64,000 nucleotides of DNA from contig NZ_JBLXJC010000002.1 in NCBI RefSeq assembly GCF_048269205.1, forward strand, positions 62,001-126,000. Reading direction: 5' to 3'. This stretch comes from Emcibacter sp048269205. GTDB taxonomy: Bacteria; Pseudomonadota; Alphaproteobacteria; Sphingomonadales; Emcibacteraceae. The position numbers were made by a program, and so were the translations under genes. The notes under the pieces were generated by a model. The model had not been told where the DNA came from, searched no databases, and worked only from the letters and a program-made list of their open reading frames with translations. Below, one piece after another: positions 33,682 to 43,694 of the stretch; positions within the stretch are counted from its first letter, which is position 1; each line of letters opens with the position of its first letter.

Positions 33682-34391
33682 GCATGTGCCTCCTTGAGAA
33701 GATTTTCAACATACTGTGGCACAACTTCCGTCGCGGGGCCATAACATGTTTCTTCAAACAGGCTGTAGCCGTCGGAGGGTTCCCGGTTCAGCTCTACCGT
33801 ATGGGCGCCTGCATCCGTGGCGGCCTGAATGAACCCGGACGCCGGATAAACCTGTCCCGATGTACCTATAGAGATAAAAAGATCTGCATTTTCAATGAAC
33901 TGGGCGATTTTATTGAGATGAAAAGGCACCTCGCCGAACCAGACGATATGGGGCCGCAATTGCCCGGACTTTGTGCACAGCGGACAAACCGTCTCTGTCA
34001 CCAGATCATCCCACCAGTCCATCACCTGACGGCAGGATCGGCAGCGTATCTTGCCCAGTTCGCCGTGCATATGGCAGATATTGCGGGAACCCGCCTTTTC
34101 ATGAAGATCGTCCACATTCTGGGTTACCAGCAGGATTTCCCCCGGATATTCCCGTTCCAGCCGGGCCAGCGCCATATGGGCCGCATTGGGATGAACCGTT
34201 TTGACCGCTGCCCGCCGCAGATTGTAAAATTCATGCACCATTTCAGGGTCCCGGGCAAAGGCTTCCGGGGTGGCCACCTTCATCAGGTCGTATTTTTCCC
34301 AGATACCGCCCTTGTCACGGAAGGTATCAAGTCCCGATTCAGCGGAAATTCCGGCCCCGGTCAGAATGATAATTCGTTCAAATTGGGTCAT
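33678..34391 (-). CDS. cobB: NAD-dependent protein deacylase, sirtuin
   Basis: A 237-aa class III sirtuin. GAGISAESGL (12-21) binds NAD, TQNVDDLHEKAG (near 101-112) follows, and the catalytic His is in CHMHGEL. Zinc ligands are CRSC and CPLC. Removal of acetyl or succinyl groups from lysines is expected. It is translationally coupled to phhB. Confidence 0.95.
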   Translation of the reverse strand: MTQFERIIILTGAGISAESGLDTFRDKGGIWEKYDLMKVATPEAFARDPEMVHEFYNLRRAAVKTVHPNAAHMALARLEREYPGEILLVTQNVDDLHEKAGSRNICHMHGELGKIRCRSCRQVMDWWDDLVTETVCPLCTKSGQLRPHIVWFGEVPFHLNKIAQFIENADLFISIGTSGQVYPASGFIQAATDAGAHTVELNREPSDGYSLFEETCYGPATEVVPQYVENLLKEAHA

Positions 34392-34477
34392 AATGCCTCG
34401 ATTTCTTGCGTTGGTGAACCTCCCATCATATATAACAATGTGAAACTTATGGTATCTTTTGAGGAAATTTCTAAGAC

Positions 34478-34972
34478 ATGCTCAGGGTTTTGTTCGTCTG
34501 CATGGGAAATATATGCCGTTCACCGATGGCCGAAGGGGTCTTCCGCCACCAGGCCAACACCGCCGGAATCAGGGACGGCCTGCTGCATCATCTGTTCATC
34601 GATTCCGCCGGCACCACCGGCTATCATGCGGGTGAAAAGCCGGACCCCCGGGCGCAACAGACAGCGTTCAAATATGGCATAGATATCAGTGGCTTGCGGG
34701 CCCGTCAGGTCACCCGGCAGGATTTTGCCGATTTTGACTACCTGCTGGCCATGGACCGGGAAAATATCCGCAATCTGGAACGCATGGGCGACCCAGCCCA
34801 TCACCACAAGGTCAGGCTGTTTATGGATTTTGCCGAAAACTGCCCCGGCATTACGGAAGTGGACGACCCCTATTATGGCGGTGCGGAAGGATTCGAGCGG
34901 GTTTTCGACATCATCGAACGCGGCTCCACCGGTCTTTTGAAATATCTGCAGGAAAATCACGACCTTAATTAA
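34478..34972 (+). CDS. Low-molecular-weight protein tyrosine phosphatase
   Basis: A 164-aa phosphatase. The P-loop is VCMGNICRSP, with nucleophile Cys8 and Arg14; the general acid Asp is in VDDPYYGG (near 128). Enzymes of this family dephosphorylate BY-kinases such as the Wzc-like kinase of this window, but the gene is 28 kb from it, so that link is speculative. It is divergent from cobB across 86 bases. Confidence 0.93.
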   Translation: MLRVLFVCMGNICRSPMAEGVFRHQANTAGIRDGLLHHLFIDSAGTTGYHAGEKPDPRAQQTAFKYGIDISGLRARQVTRQDFADFDYLLAMDRENIRNLERMGDPAHHHKVRLFMDFAENCPGITEVDDPYYGGAEGFERVFDIIERGSTGLLKYLQENHDLN

Positions 34973-35135
34973 AGGATACACCCCGGGCATGGCGCCGTAT
35001 GGTGGACCGGAAATCGGACAATCCACTCCCGGTTTCTCTTGAATTCTGTGCCCATTGTGACAATATAACAGCCATACGTGCCCTATAAGTACCAAGACTC
35101 AGGGAAATGACTTTTAACAAAGGGATAAAATACCA

Positions 35136-35849
<714 letters not shown>

Positions 35850-35870
35850 CAGCGGACAAAGAAACGATGG

Positions 35871-35897
35871 AAGCGGCCCCCTGTTGGGGCCGTTTTT
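35871..35897 (+). terminator. Rho-independent terminator of the BI-1 gene
   Basis: GCGGCCCC / GGGGCCG stem with loop CTGTT and a following run of five T residues, 22 bases past the stop. Confidence 0.9.
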
Positions 35898-36006
35898 ATA
35901 TGTGCCGGGAAAATATCCGACAGAACCATTTTGCCGTTGCACTGCGGGGAGTTTTGAACTAGTCTCCGGCCTGTTCCGGCGATATACTGCCGGTTCGATA
36001 CTGGAA

Positions 36007-36083
<77 letters not shown>

Positions 36084-36090
36084 ATTTTCT

Positions 36091-36549
36091 TCAATCAATT
36101 AGACTGATTGGATCTCGTTTAATCTCTGCATCCTGATAAATTGGTTTGCCTAAAGAGTTGTGTAGGTACAAACATAACTTATGAAGGGTTTCAGGCAGCA
36201 AGACAGTTCGGAAACCGGTTTTAATATATCGATCTAAAATCGCTTCACCAAGGAGATCAATTTGACCTGCCTGTACGGAATTAAATAAAAGTCCAAATTC
36301 CTTGGCCTTTTTTCGAAGCGCCTTCATGTCGTGACCTAAGTCTTTGCTTCGGAGCTCTTTGATGGTGACTCCATTAAGTCGGAGGGATGATTTCAGGTAA
36401 AGCTCCAGGGCATGAGAATAGAGAAAACGAATTGGGGAATCTGGGTGGGTAGCCTGAATATTAGTTTTACGAAGGGCAGCCGCGCTGGAAGCATATGAGT
36501 GAGCGTAATGAAAAAAGCCAACCGGTGTTTCACGATCCTCATTTGTCAT
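36091..36549 (-). CDS. HEPN-like domain protein next to tRNA-Arg
   Basis: A 152-aa protein, convergent with the tRNA and ending 8 bases from its CCA. The helix SPIRFLYSHALELYLKSSLRLNG and the block KDLGHDMKALRKKAKEFG resemble HEPN-fold proteins (ALELYLK followed by GHDLKKL). These are often RNA-binding or toxin-like and may pair with a nucleotidyltransferase, but none is adjacent. The gene is clearly richer in A and T than its neighbours, suggesting acquisition at the tRNA. The open frame continues to 36804 inside the next gene; ATG 36549 starts the conserved part. Confidence 0.62.
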   Translation of the reverse strand: MTNEDRETPVGFFHYAHSYASSAAALRKTNIQATHPDSPIRFLYSHALELYLKSSLRLNGVTIKELRSKDLGHDMKALRKKAKEFGLLFNSVQAGQIDLLGEAILDRYIKTGFRTVLLPETLHKLCLYLHNSLGKPIYQDAEIKRDPISLID

Positions 36550-36676
36550 TTGCAATTCTTTCTTTTCCCAAAGGCCGCTCCATAAATATGCACTTCCCCT
36601 CCCTTCTTCCCCATCACATCGACCACTTTCCCAACATCTGCGGGCCGGGCGGGATTTCCCGGTCCAGGGCGGCAAA

Positions 36677-37750
36677 CTACTCAGGAGGGGCTTTTGCCTC
36701 CAGGCTATCCGGATCAATCCCAATGGTTTGCATACGCTCGCGCCAGCGTTGATAGGCAAGGGCCTGCATATCTTCGACCTTGTCCAATTCATCGGTAATT
36801 TCAAGGCCTATGAGCGTCTCCACCACATCTTCAAGGGTCACAATGCCCTGAACAGTGCCATATTCATCCACGATAAGGGCGATGTGGCCCTGTTCACGCA
36901 TCAGGCGGTCATAGGCATCAGAGGCGCTTACCTGATCGGAAAAAACAACGAAATCACGCCGGAATTCAGAAAGCGTCCTGTCGAATTGGTCTTTGGCCTG
37001 TGAAATCAGGAGATCTGTTTTCAGGACATATCCTGTGACCTCGTCACGGGTCCGACCAAAAACTGGGATGCGGGAAAAGGGAGCATCGGAATGGGCGTCA
37101 AAGAAGTCCTGCACGCTCCGATCCTCCTGCACCGAGAAAATGACAGGGCGCGGGGTCATGATATCGCGCACAGAGAGGTGCCGCAGCTTCATGAGGTTGG
37201 AGACGATCTGGTGCTCCTTAACATCCAGAACGCCTTCTTCCCTGCCAATTTCAGCCATAGCCTGAATCTCATCCCGGCTGAAGGAAAACGCGCTGGCCCC
37301 GCCGGAGGAAAGCAGACGCGTCAGTTTTTCCGAACACCAGACAAAAGGGTACAGGCCAAGAGTGAGCCAGTGAATAAAAATTCCAAACACAGGCGCCAGT
37401 TTTTGCCAGTAAACAGCGCCAAGTGTTTTGGGGATGATTTCCGAAAAAATCAGGATGAGCAAGGTCAGGATGGCGGAGGTCACACCAAGATAGTTGTTGC
37501 CAAAAACATATGCGGCCTGGGCGCCAACCCCTGCTGCGCCGAACGTATGGGCAACGGTATTGGCTGTCAGGATCGCCGCCAGGGGGCGGTCGAGATCATC
37601 CCGCAAGCGTTTGAGGACTTTGGTTGAGCGGCTTTTTTGATCCAACGCTGCAATAAAGGAAGGCCTTACAGACAACAAAACCGCCTCCGCAATCGAACAG
37701 AAGAAAGAAACGCCGATCGCCAAAAACAGGTAAAAGATCAAAAGAGACAT
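36677..37750 (-). CDS. CNNM/HlyC-CorC family protein (DUF21 plus CBS pair)
   Basis: A 357-aa membrane protein. The N-terminal DUF21 domain (about 1-170) has three or four hydrophobic segments, and a CBS pair follows (about 190-330) starting MTPRPVIFSVQEDRSV. The C-terminal CorC_HlyC domain of full-length members is missing. Family members move Mg2+/Co2+ or respond to nucleotides. It is monocistronic between the HEPN-like gene and gss. Confidence 0.88.
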   Translation of the reverse strand: MSLLIFYLFLAIGVSFFCSIAEAVLLSVRPSFIAALDQKSRSTKVLKRLRDDLDRPLAAILTANTVAHTFGAAGVGAQAAYVFGNNYLGVTSAILTLLILIFSEIIPKTLGAVYWQKLAPVFGIFIHWLTLGLYPFVWCSEKLTRLLSSGGASAFSFSRDEIQAMAEIGREEGVLDVKEHQIVSNLMKLRHLSVRDIMTPRPVIFSVQEDRSVQDFFDAHSDAPFSRIPVFGRTRDEVTGYVLKTDLLISQAKDQFDRTLSEFRRDFVVFSDQVSASDAYDRLMREQGHIALIVDEYGTVQGIVTLEDVVETLIGLEITDELDKVEDMQALAYQRWRERMQTIGIDPDSLEAKAPPE

Positions 37751-37968
37751 AGGTTATAAACCGCTTGGTTATAGTGCTCCGTTTGTTGGGGTAGGCGGCC
37801 CAAAACCGCTTGCAACCATGATAACTCTCCCCGGCTATTTGTCTATATAAACCGGGTGAAATCGGCAGCCCTGGGTCCTGAACAGGCGAAGCTGACCTTG
37901 AAACTGCACCCGGGCCGGATAAGCATTTCAGGGATTGAGTCAGGGGTAAGGTAGGAGAGTTAGGTCCC

Positions 37969-39861
37969 CTACTCCCTCGCCAGGAACGCCTCATCCTCCA
38001 CGACCCGGAGCGCCAGAAGGTCGCTGTCAGAGCGGATCACCAGCGAGGGATCACAGCGCACGCAAACCCCGGCATCACGCCCGTCGACAGAGAAAGAGCA
38101 AACCTGAACCCGGAGTCCGCCGATGTCCGGCAGGCGGAACAGGGCCTGGTAGATCTGGTCGCGGTCGGCGAACTGGCCACCGGTTTCATAAAGCACCGTA
38201 TCATCCCGCCCGACAAGCGAGATATTCTTGCCGCAACGGCCGACGATGGGTTTGATCACATAGCCGTTCTTCTGCAGGCTGTCGGTAAGTTCGAAATGGC
38301 TTTCCAAAAGATAAGGATGATCCGGGAACAACGACCAGAGCACCGGCAGGATCGCCTTGTTGCTGGTGATCAGGGTCCAGAGCGGCTCGAACACCATCAC
38401 TTCCGGCCGGAGTAAAATGTCAATCAACCGCGGCGCATGGTCGCGGGGTTCGCTCACCTCATGGCTCCTGAGAAAGGCCTCCTCGTCCACCGCCTCGTCC
38501 CGGAGCTGGTCGAGCGCGGTTTCCCAGGCCCAGGTTTTCCACACCCAGGTGATGCGGTTACCCTCATCATCCACCACCCAGCCGTCCTTATCCCAGGACA
38601 GGCTGCCGAGGCCGGAGATGATCTTGCAGTGCAGGCCCGCCTGCTCAATCATGTTGCGCATATACTGGGCGTGATATTCCTCGTCCGGGTCTTCGTCTTT
38701 CAGCACATGCAGCACGGCGCCCACATGGGCGTCCTTCCAGGCCCGGACCAGGGCCGGCCCCAGGGCTTCGCCTGCATCGCGCCCCACAGCAATGCCGTGC
38801 GCACGGGCCCATTCGCCCTGCACCTGGCCGCACTCCATATAACAGCCCGCACTATCCGCATTATATTCATAGACCTTGAGCCCCTTGTCGGTCATGACAA
38901 AGTCAAACCGGCCGGTAATATTATGGGTCTGGCGGTCCTGCCAGCTCTGGCGAATACGGGGCAGTAACGCCGCCGGCAAGCCGAATTTTTCCAGTATTTC
39001 CGGATTGTCCAGCACATAATCTGTGGCGCGCATGAACATGGCATGCAGTTCGTTGGTGGCGCGTTTGATTTCCTTGCGGGCGGTTTCGCTCATCAGATAA
39101 TAGCGGGTCAGTTCTTCGTCCCGGGTGGCGAGCCGGTGGCCGCCCATATAATCGACAAAGGCGGCTTCGGCGGGCCGGTTCACATCCAGCCACTTCTCCA
39201 CCACATGGTCCGCATCCCCGGCCTTCAGGTTAAAAAGCCCAGGGTCCGGATCCTCCATAATTTCTGCATAAGCGGGATCATCGGTCTGGATCACCCAGCC
39301 GAGGATCTCCCCTTCCGTGTAGGTGCAGCTCACCCGGTAGCCGCCGTCAGGGGCCCGTTCCAGCGGCAGCTCCCGGGACCAGCTCGCCCCTTCGGTCCAG
39401 CGGGTATGGTCCACATTCTGTTCAATGATGCGCACATGATTGTCCGCGACTTCAGTCACCACCGCCACATGGCCGGTAATTTCGAATTCACCGCCTTCGT
39501 TCCAGATCATCAGCGCGCCGGGTTCCGGCGGCCGTTTGGCACCGTTGCGAAAGGAATAAAGTGGCAGTTTCCGGCCGTCCTTCACCATGGTGACATGCCG
39601 CAGGTTGAAGATGTCATAGGCCATAGCGATATCGTCAAAGACATAGCCTCTGTTCAGGTATATCCAGCGCCTTGCGAGCTCCACACACTGCCATTTCACG
39701 CCCATGAAAATGCCGTCCACGTAGCTCTTGAAGGAAGCGCGATCAGGTAGCTCCTCTTTGTCGACGGATTTATAGTCGGAAGAATGAACCGGTACCCGGC
39801 CGGGGCCATGGCCAAGGATGGTGCCGAAGGGTTCCGGGCGGACCGGCGGTGTTTTTGTCAT
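37969..39861 (-). CDS. gss: Bifunctional glutathionylspermidine synthetase/amidase
   Basis: A 630-aa cytosolic enzyme. The N-terminal CHAP amidase domain (about 25-190) has its nucleophile Cys in VKWQCVELARRW. The C-terminal ATP-grasp GSP synthetase domain spans about 210-625. It joins glutathione to spermidine and can cleave the product. The ATG at 39861 gives the family length; the frame extends upstream to 39960, overlapping the next gene. It forms a cluster with the glutaminase-like hydrolase and the ATP-grasp protein upstream. Confidence 0.93.
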   Translation of the reverse strand: MTKTPPVRPEPFGTILGHGPGRVPVHSSDYKSVDKEELPDRASFKSYVDGIFMGVKWQCVELARRWIYLNRGYVFDDIAMAYDIFNLRHVTMVKDGRKLPLYSFRNGAKRPPEPGALMIWNEGGEFEITGHVAVVTEVADNHVRIIEQNVDHTRWTEGASWSRELPLERAPDGGYRVSCTYTEGEILGWVIQTDDPAYAEIMEDPDPGLFNLKAGDADHVVEKWLDVNRPAEAAFVDYMGGHRLATRDEELTRYYLMSETARKEIKRATNELHAMFMRATDYVLDNPEILEKFGLPAALLPRIRQSWQDRQTHNITGRFDFVMTDKGLKVYEYNADSAGCYMECGQVQGEWARAHGIAVGRDAGEALGPALVRAWKDAHVGAVLHVLKDEDPDEEYHAQYMRNMIEQAGLHCKIISGLGSLSWDKDGWVVDDEGNRITWVWKTWAWETALDQLRDEAVDEEAFLRSHEVSEPRDHAPRLIDILLRPEVMVFEPLWTLITSNKAILPVLWSLFPDHPYLLESHFELTDSLQKNGYVIKPIVGRCGKNISLVGRDDTVLYETGGQFADRDQIYQALFRLPDIGGLRVQVCSFSVDGRDAGVCVRCDPSLVIRSDSDLLALRVVEDEAFLARE

Positions 39862-39940
39862 GGGGCGACTTTCAGTGTTTTGCAGGCAGGATAAATGGAG
39901 GTCGCAAAAAGAATTACAAGGGGATGCGGAAAAGAATTTA

Positions 39941-40624
39941 TCACTCTCCGCAAGCGGCAACCAGACCTTTGAAAAGATTACGGAATTTCTGCCTGTAAAT
40001 CAATGCCTCGGGGTGGAACTGAACGCCGAGGTAGAAGTCCCGCGCCCCGTCCTCCACCGCCTGGACAACGCCATTATCTTCCCGGGCGGAAACGGACAGC
40101 CCCTCGCCGACCCGGTCGATGGCCTGGCGGTGCATGCTGTTGACCCGTTCCACCCCGGTCCCGATCAGACCTGAGAGAAGACTGTCCCCCAAAACCCGCA
40201 TGGGTTTTCTGAAAAAGATATTGGCCAGCAGGCTCGCCGGGTAGCGGGCGTTTTCATAAACCTTGCTCACATCCACATGCAGGCTGCCGCCGCGCTTGAC
40301 ATTCATCAGCTGGGCGCCGCGACAGATGCCGAGAACGGGCAAGCCCTCCATCTCCGCCCGGCACAGCCATTCAATCTCCATCGCGTCCCGGTCCAGGTCA
40401 TAGGCGTAATTGTCCTTGGGAAGGCCCTCGTAGATAACAGGATAAAGGTCGGTGCCACCGCCGATCACCAGCCCCTGCACCGCCCGATGATAATGGGGAC
40501 GTTTCGGATGAAGGCGCAGGGGCCGCCCGCCGGCCAGAAAAATGGCAAGCGCGATCAGAAGCTGTGTGAAGCTGAACCGGTCCCGGCCGGTATAGCCGAT
40601 CAGCGGTTTTTCGCCTTTTGCCAT
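39941..40624 (-). CDS. Class I glutamine amidotransferase-like gamma-glutamyl hydrolase (peptidase C26)
   Basis: A 227-aa protein with the nucleophile elbow GICRGAQLMNV (Cys near residue 96) and the catalytic His/Glu in FHPEAL near 205. PuuD-type members release gamma-aminobutyrate from gamma-glutamyl-GABA in polyamine breakdown. Next to gss, hydrolysis of a gamma-glutamyl or glutathionyl conjugate of a polyamine is likely (inference). It lies 27 bases after the ATP-grasp gene. Confidence 0.85.
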   Translation of the reverse strand: MAKGEKPLIGYTGRDRFSFTQLLIALAIFLAGGRPLRLHPKRPHYHRAVQGLVIGGGTDLYPVIYEGLPKDNYAYDLDRDAMEIEWLCRAEMEGLPVLGICRGAQLMNVKRGGSLHVDVSKVYENARYPASLLANIFFRKPMRVLGDSLLSGLIGTGVERVNSMHRQAIDRVGEGLSVSAREDNGVVQAVEDGARDFYLGVQFHPEALIYRQKFRNLFKGLVAACGE

Positions 40625-40651
40625 GGGAGCACCTGTCCGCAGTTGCGGCCG

Positions 40652-41992
40652 CTACCGGGTCATCTCTGGCGGCAGCTTGCCGTGTTTCCACAGTGAACTG
40701 AGCACAAACAGGAACCCGAGGCCGATGAAGGGGTCATCCTTGCCATAGTCGATTTCCTCTGCCTCCTTCATCCTTTTGCCGGTTTTACGAAAAGCGGCCA
40801 GGGCCTCATCCAGATTGAAGGTTTCTTTCAGGGCATCGCGGAAGATCCCGCCGGCCCGGCCCAGTTCCTGATCTTTCAGGTGACGGCGGATATCCGGCCA
40901 TGTCTCCTCCAGCTTTGTGAAATCGACCGCCGCGCCCAGGGTGCTTTCCAGCAGGGCCAGAGAGGAAAGACCGGGCAGACGGGTCTTGCGCCCCACCGCC
41001 GCCTCAACTTCCTCAACCAGCACCTGGCCCGTGGCGATCATCTGCCAGAGCAGCCACGGGAAATCCACCTCGGAACGGATGGAATGATCAAGTCCGGCCC
41101 AGAAACGAGGGTTAACCTCAATCATCTTCGGTGTGGTTTCCGGATTACCGTCCCACATGAAGTCGATCTCCGCCACCCCGTGCCAGTCCAGCGCTTTCAT
41201 CAGTTTGGCTGCCGCCTCGACAAAGGGGGCGCCGTCCATGGTCTCCCGGGCGACGCCGGGGCCGGTCTCGCTGGGGAATTTCTGAAGATTGCGGTAGACC
41301 ATATGGGTGATCATCTCGCCCTTCTCGAACAGGCCGCAGAAACAATAGTCCACACCCTCGGCCAGTTCCTGGATCAGGAGCTGCTGCCCGGGATAGCGTT
41401 CCTCAAGCTCCGCAAAAGCCTCTTTAAGCGCCTGCGCATCATCGATTTTGGAAATGCCGCGCCCGCCGACCTCTTCAGGCGGTTTGACAAAGACCGGGAA
41501 GCTGATGTCGGCGATCATCTCCTCAAGCTTCCCGGCAGTCTCCGGTAAAAATGTCTTTGGCCCCGGCAGGTCAAGCAAAGCCACTGTACGGGCGAAATTA
41601 TCCTTGGGATGCACCGCGTCGATGGCCTCAATGGACGGACAGGCGAGCCTGATCAGCCCCCCGAAGCGATCGGCGTGGCGGGCAATGATCCCGGCCTCGT
41701 CAAATCCCGGCATCAGCACATAGGGTCGGTCGTCGTTTGGCCTGTGGTTCTCGACAATCTCCAGCAGATCCTCGATAAAGCCGTCCTCGTCCTCACGCGG
41801 GGAACGGTAGGTGCAGGTCTCCTGCACATGGTTGGAGAAGCTGAGCACGGTCAGGTCCACATCGTCACAGCCGATCACCTCGACCCCGCGGCTGCCGAGC
41901 GAGCGGGCAATCATCAGGGCAATCAGGCTGCGGCCGTAGGTGACAATAACCCGGCCCGGTTCAGTTTTCGCTAGTTCGATAAAGTCGTTCAT
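40652..41992 (-). CDS. ATP-grasp ligase, CarB-like
   Basis: A 446-aa ATP-grasp enzyme of the carbamoyl-phosphate-synthase-like group. An N-terminal pre-ATP-grasp domain (VIVTYGRSLIALMIARSLGSRG) precedes the ATP-grasp fold at about 120-330. FPVFVKPPEEVGGRGISK contains the nucleotide Lys, and the Mg ligands are in MIEVNPRFWAGLDH. It ligates a carboxylate to an amine, but the substrate is unknown. It is first in the operon with the C26 hydrolase and gss, pointing to amide-conjugate chemistry. Confidence 0.85.
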   Translation of the reverse strand: MNDFIELAKTEPGRVIVTYGRSLIALMIARSLGSRGVEVIGCDDVDLTVLSFSNHVQETCTYRSPREDEDGFIEDLLEIVENHRPNDDRPYVLMPGFDEAGIIARHADRFGGLIRLACPSIEAIDAVHPKDNFARTVALLDLPGPKTFLPETAGKLEEMIADISFPVFVKPPEEVGGRGISKIDDAQALKEAFAELEERYPGQQLLIQELAEGVDYCFCGLFEKGEMITHMVYRNLQKFPSETGPGVARETMDGAPFVEAAAKLMKALDWHGVAEIDFMWDGNPETTPKMIEVNPRFWAGLDHSIRSEVDFPWLLWQMIATGQVLVEEVEAAVGRKTRLPGLSSLALLESTLGAAVDFTKLEETWPDIRRHLKDQELGRAGGIFRDALKETFNLDEALAAFRKTGKRMKEAEEIDYGKDDPFIGLGFLFVLSSLWKHGKLPPEMTR

Positions 41993-42088
41993 ATCCGTCC
42001 CGTTCTGTCGTTAAGTTACAGGATCAGGATAGGGCGGCCCGGCGCCCGGGCCAATTCGGCAGACTGTTGGGTTTGGGCGGCAAAATCA

Positions 42089-42685
42089 TCAAGGGAGCAT
42101 AAAGACGGACGCCACATGCCTCTGAAGTTCCGGCAGGACCTCGGCCTCAAACCAGGGGTTCTGCTTCAGCCAGCGGATGTTGCGGGGGCTTGGATGCGGC
42201 AGGGGAATGATGCCCTCGTCCATAAAATCCCGCCAGTTCTTTACCGTCTCGGCCAGCGCTCTCCCCTGCCGGCCTTTCAGGTGCCAGGCATGGGCATAAC
42301 GGCCAATCACCAGGGTCAGACGAATGTCTGGCAATTCAGCAAGAAGCTTCTCCCGCCAGGCCTCTGCACATTCCGGACGCGGCGGCAGGTCGCCCCCTTT
42401 CCCGGTGCCGGGATAACAAAACCCCATGGGCAGGATCGCCATGACCTCCGGGTCATAAAACTGTTCCCGGCTCACCCCCATCCAGTCGCGCAGGCGATCG
42501 CCGCTGGGGTCGTTAAAAGGGATGCCGGTTTCATGCACCTTGCGGCCCGGCGCCTGCCCGGCAACCAGAATCCTTGATCCGGGCGCCATCTGGAAAACCG
42601 GGCGCGGCCCGAGCGGCAGACTTCCCGCACAAAGTGTACAGGTCCGCACCTCGGCCAACAAATTGTCAAAGTTTGTCTTTGTCAT
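42089..42685 (-). CDS. Uracil-DNA glycosylase family protein with probable Fe-S cluster
   Basis: A 198-aa UDG-superfamily enzyme. Motif A is VAGQAPGRKVHETGIPFNDPSGDRLR (about 40-65) and motif B is LPHPSPRNIRW (about 162-172). CTLC (16-19), with Cys near 106 and Cys near 122 (FCYPG, PECAE), has the Cx2C...C...C pattern of [4Fe-4S] family 4-like glycosylases. It removes uracil or hydrolyses a related lesion from DNA. It is on the minus strand, 96 bases before the ATP-grasp gene. Confidence 0.85.
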   Translation of the reverse strand: MTKTNFDNLLAEVRTCTLCAGSLPLGPRPVFQMAPGSRILVAGQAPGRKVHETGIPFNDPSGDRLRDWMGVSREQFYDPEVMAILPMGFCYPGTGKGGDLPPRPECAEAWREKLLAELPDIRLTLVIGRYAHAWHLKGRQGRALAETVKNWRDFMDEGIIPLPHPSPRNIRWLKQNPWFEAEVLPELQRHVASVFMLP

Positions 42686-42912
42686 CCCTCGCCAAGCCTA
42701 ACCGCCCCGGTGCCACCAGACCAGAAAGAATCATGTTATCCGGCAGCAATTTACAGGGAAAATTCTGCCTTTTCCACAGGAGGCAAGGCAAAATTCGCCC
42801 GGCCAGCCTCCTTCCGCTTCCCACTATCCCGTCAATTTTCACTATATTTCAGATGGCACAATTTTTGCTTGCACTAAAACCATCTTTTACAGGATATCCA
42901 GAGGCAAAACAT

Positions 42913-43317
42913 ATGATTGATACAACACCTTCAACCGCAAGCACCATTGCGGCCACCCCGACCGCCAGAAACGGACAAGAGGTCACGTTGCAGGCCAAAG
43001 AAAAGGAAGACAGCTTTGATAACCTGGTCGAAGAATTCCTCAAATGGTCCAAAATGAACCCGGCGGAAAGGATCCGGGCCCAATATCTCAAGGAACATGG
43101 CCTGACCGAAGAAAGCCTGGCTGCCCTGCCAGAAGAAAAAAGGGAAGCCATTGAAAAGGAAATCGAAGAACTGATCGAGGACAAAATGGCCCTCGGCGAC
43201 GATACGGAGCAGGAGCTTGAGCAGATGGAACAGATCCAGACCGGGGAAAAAGCTCTGCAGACACTTCTCAGCATGCAGTCCATCTTGCTCGATAGACAGG
43301 AGGCTTCACCCAAATAA
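42913..43317 (+). CDS. Conserved acidic helical protein, function unknown
   Basis: A 134-aa protein with a Thr/Ala-rich start and a strongly helical, acidic core (FLKWSKMNPAERIRAQYLKE and then PEEKREAIEKEIEELIEDKM, residues about 43-98). I do not recognise a named family, but this MxPAERIRAQYL...GLTEESLAALP arrangement appears in several proteobacterial hypothetical proteins. The ATG at 42913 has AGAGG before it; an in-frame ATG at 42853 would add 20 hydrophobic residues. It is convergent with the DUF1428 gene. Confidence 0.6.
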   Translation: MIDTTPSTASTIAATPTARNGQEVTLQAKEKEDSFDNLVEEFLKWSKMNPAERIRAQYLKEHGLTEESLAALPEEKREAIEKEIEELIEDKMALGDDTEQELEQMEQIQTGEKALQTLLSMQSILLDRQEASPK

Positions 43318-43334
43318 CCTCGAAACTCTTTGTC

Positions 43335-43685
43335 TCACCCCTCCAGAATGGCTTCAAACCCGCCAACGATCATCCTTTTACCGTCATAGGGCATATTGTC
43401 CCCTGACAACATTCTATCGAGCTTTTCCATGCATTGAGCGACGCCTTTGTCCCGGGCCTGCTTTGACGGCCATTCGACCCAGGAAAAGACAACCGTTTCA
43501 TCCTTGGCGCATTTAACCGCCATCGGAAAGGAAGTCACTTTCCCTTCGGGCACATCAACACCCCAGGTTTCAACCACTCTTAAGGCGCCGAATTCCTTAA
43601 AAACCGGCAGGCATTTTTCCGCCAGCGCGAGGTAGGCCTCCCGGTTCTTTGTCGGGACCGCCAGCACAAAACCATCAATATACAT
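43335..43685 (-). CDS. DUF1428 family protein (YbaA-like)
   Basis: A 116-aa alpha/beta-barrel dimer family protein with FVLAVPTKNREAYLALAEK and DETVVFSWVEWPSK blocks. Function is unknown. It lies nine bases after the VOC gene and is probably in its operon under the divergent MarR regulator. Confidence 0.9.
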   Translation of the reverse strand: MYIDGFVLAVPTKNREAYLALAEKCLPVFKEFGALRVVETWGVDVPEGKVTSFPMAVKCAKDETVVFSWVEWPSKQARDKGVAQCMEKLDRMLSGDNMPYDGKRMIVGGFEAILEG

Positions 43686-43694
43686 TTTCGTCTC

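Noticed and set aside
33684..34682. A 332-codon plus-strand frame
   Set aside because: It overlaps the sirtuin gene antisense; the sirtuin has its NAD, His and zinc motifs in order.
36550..36804. N-terminal extension of the HEPN-like gene
   Set aside because: It overlaps the CNNM gene and its residues (Arg/Pro/Trp-rich) look like an out-of-frame artefact; the ATG at 36549 starts the conserved part.
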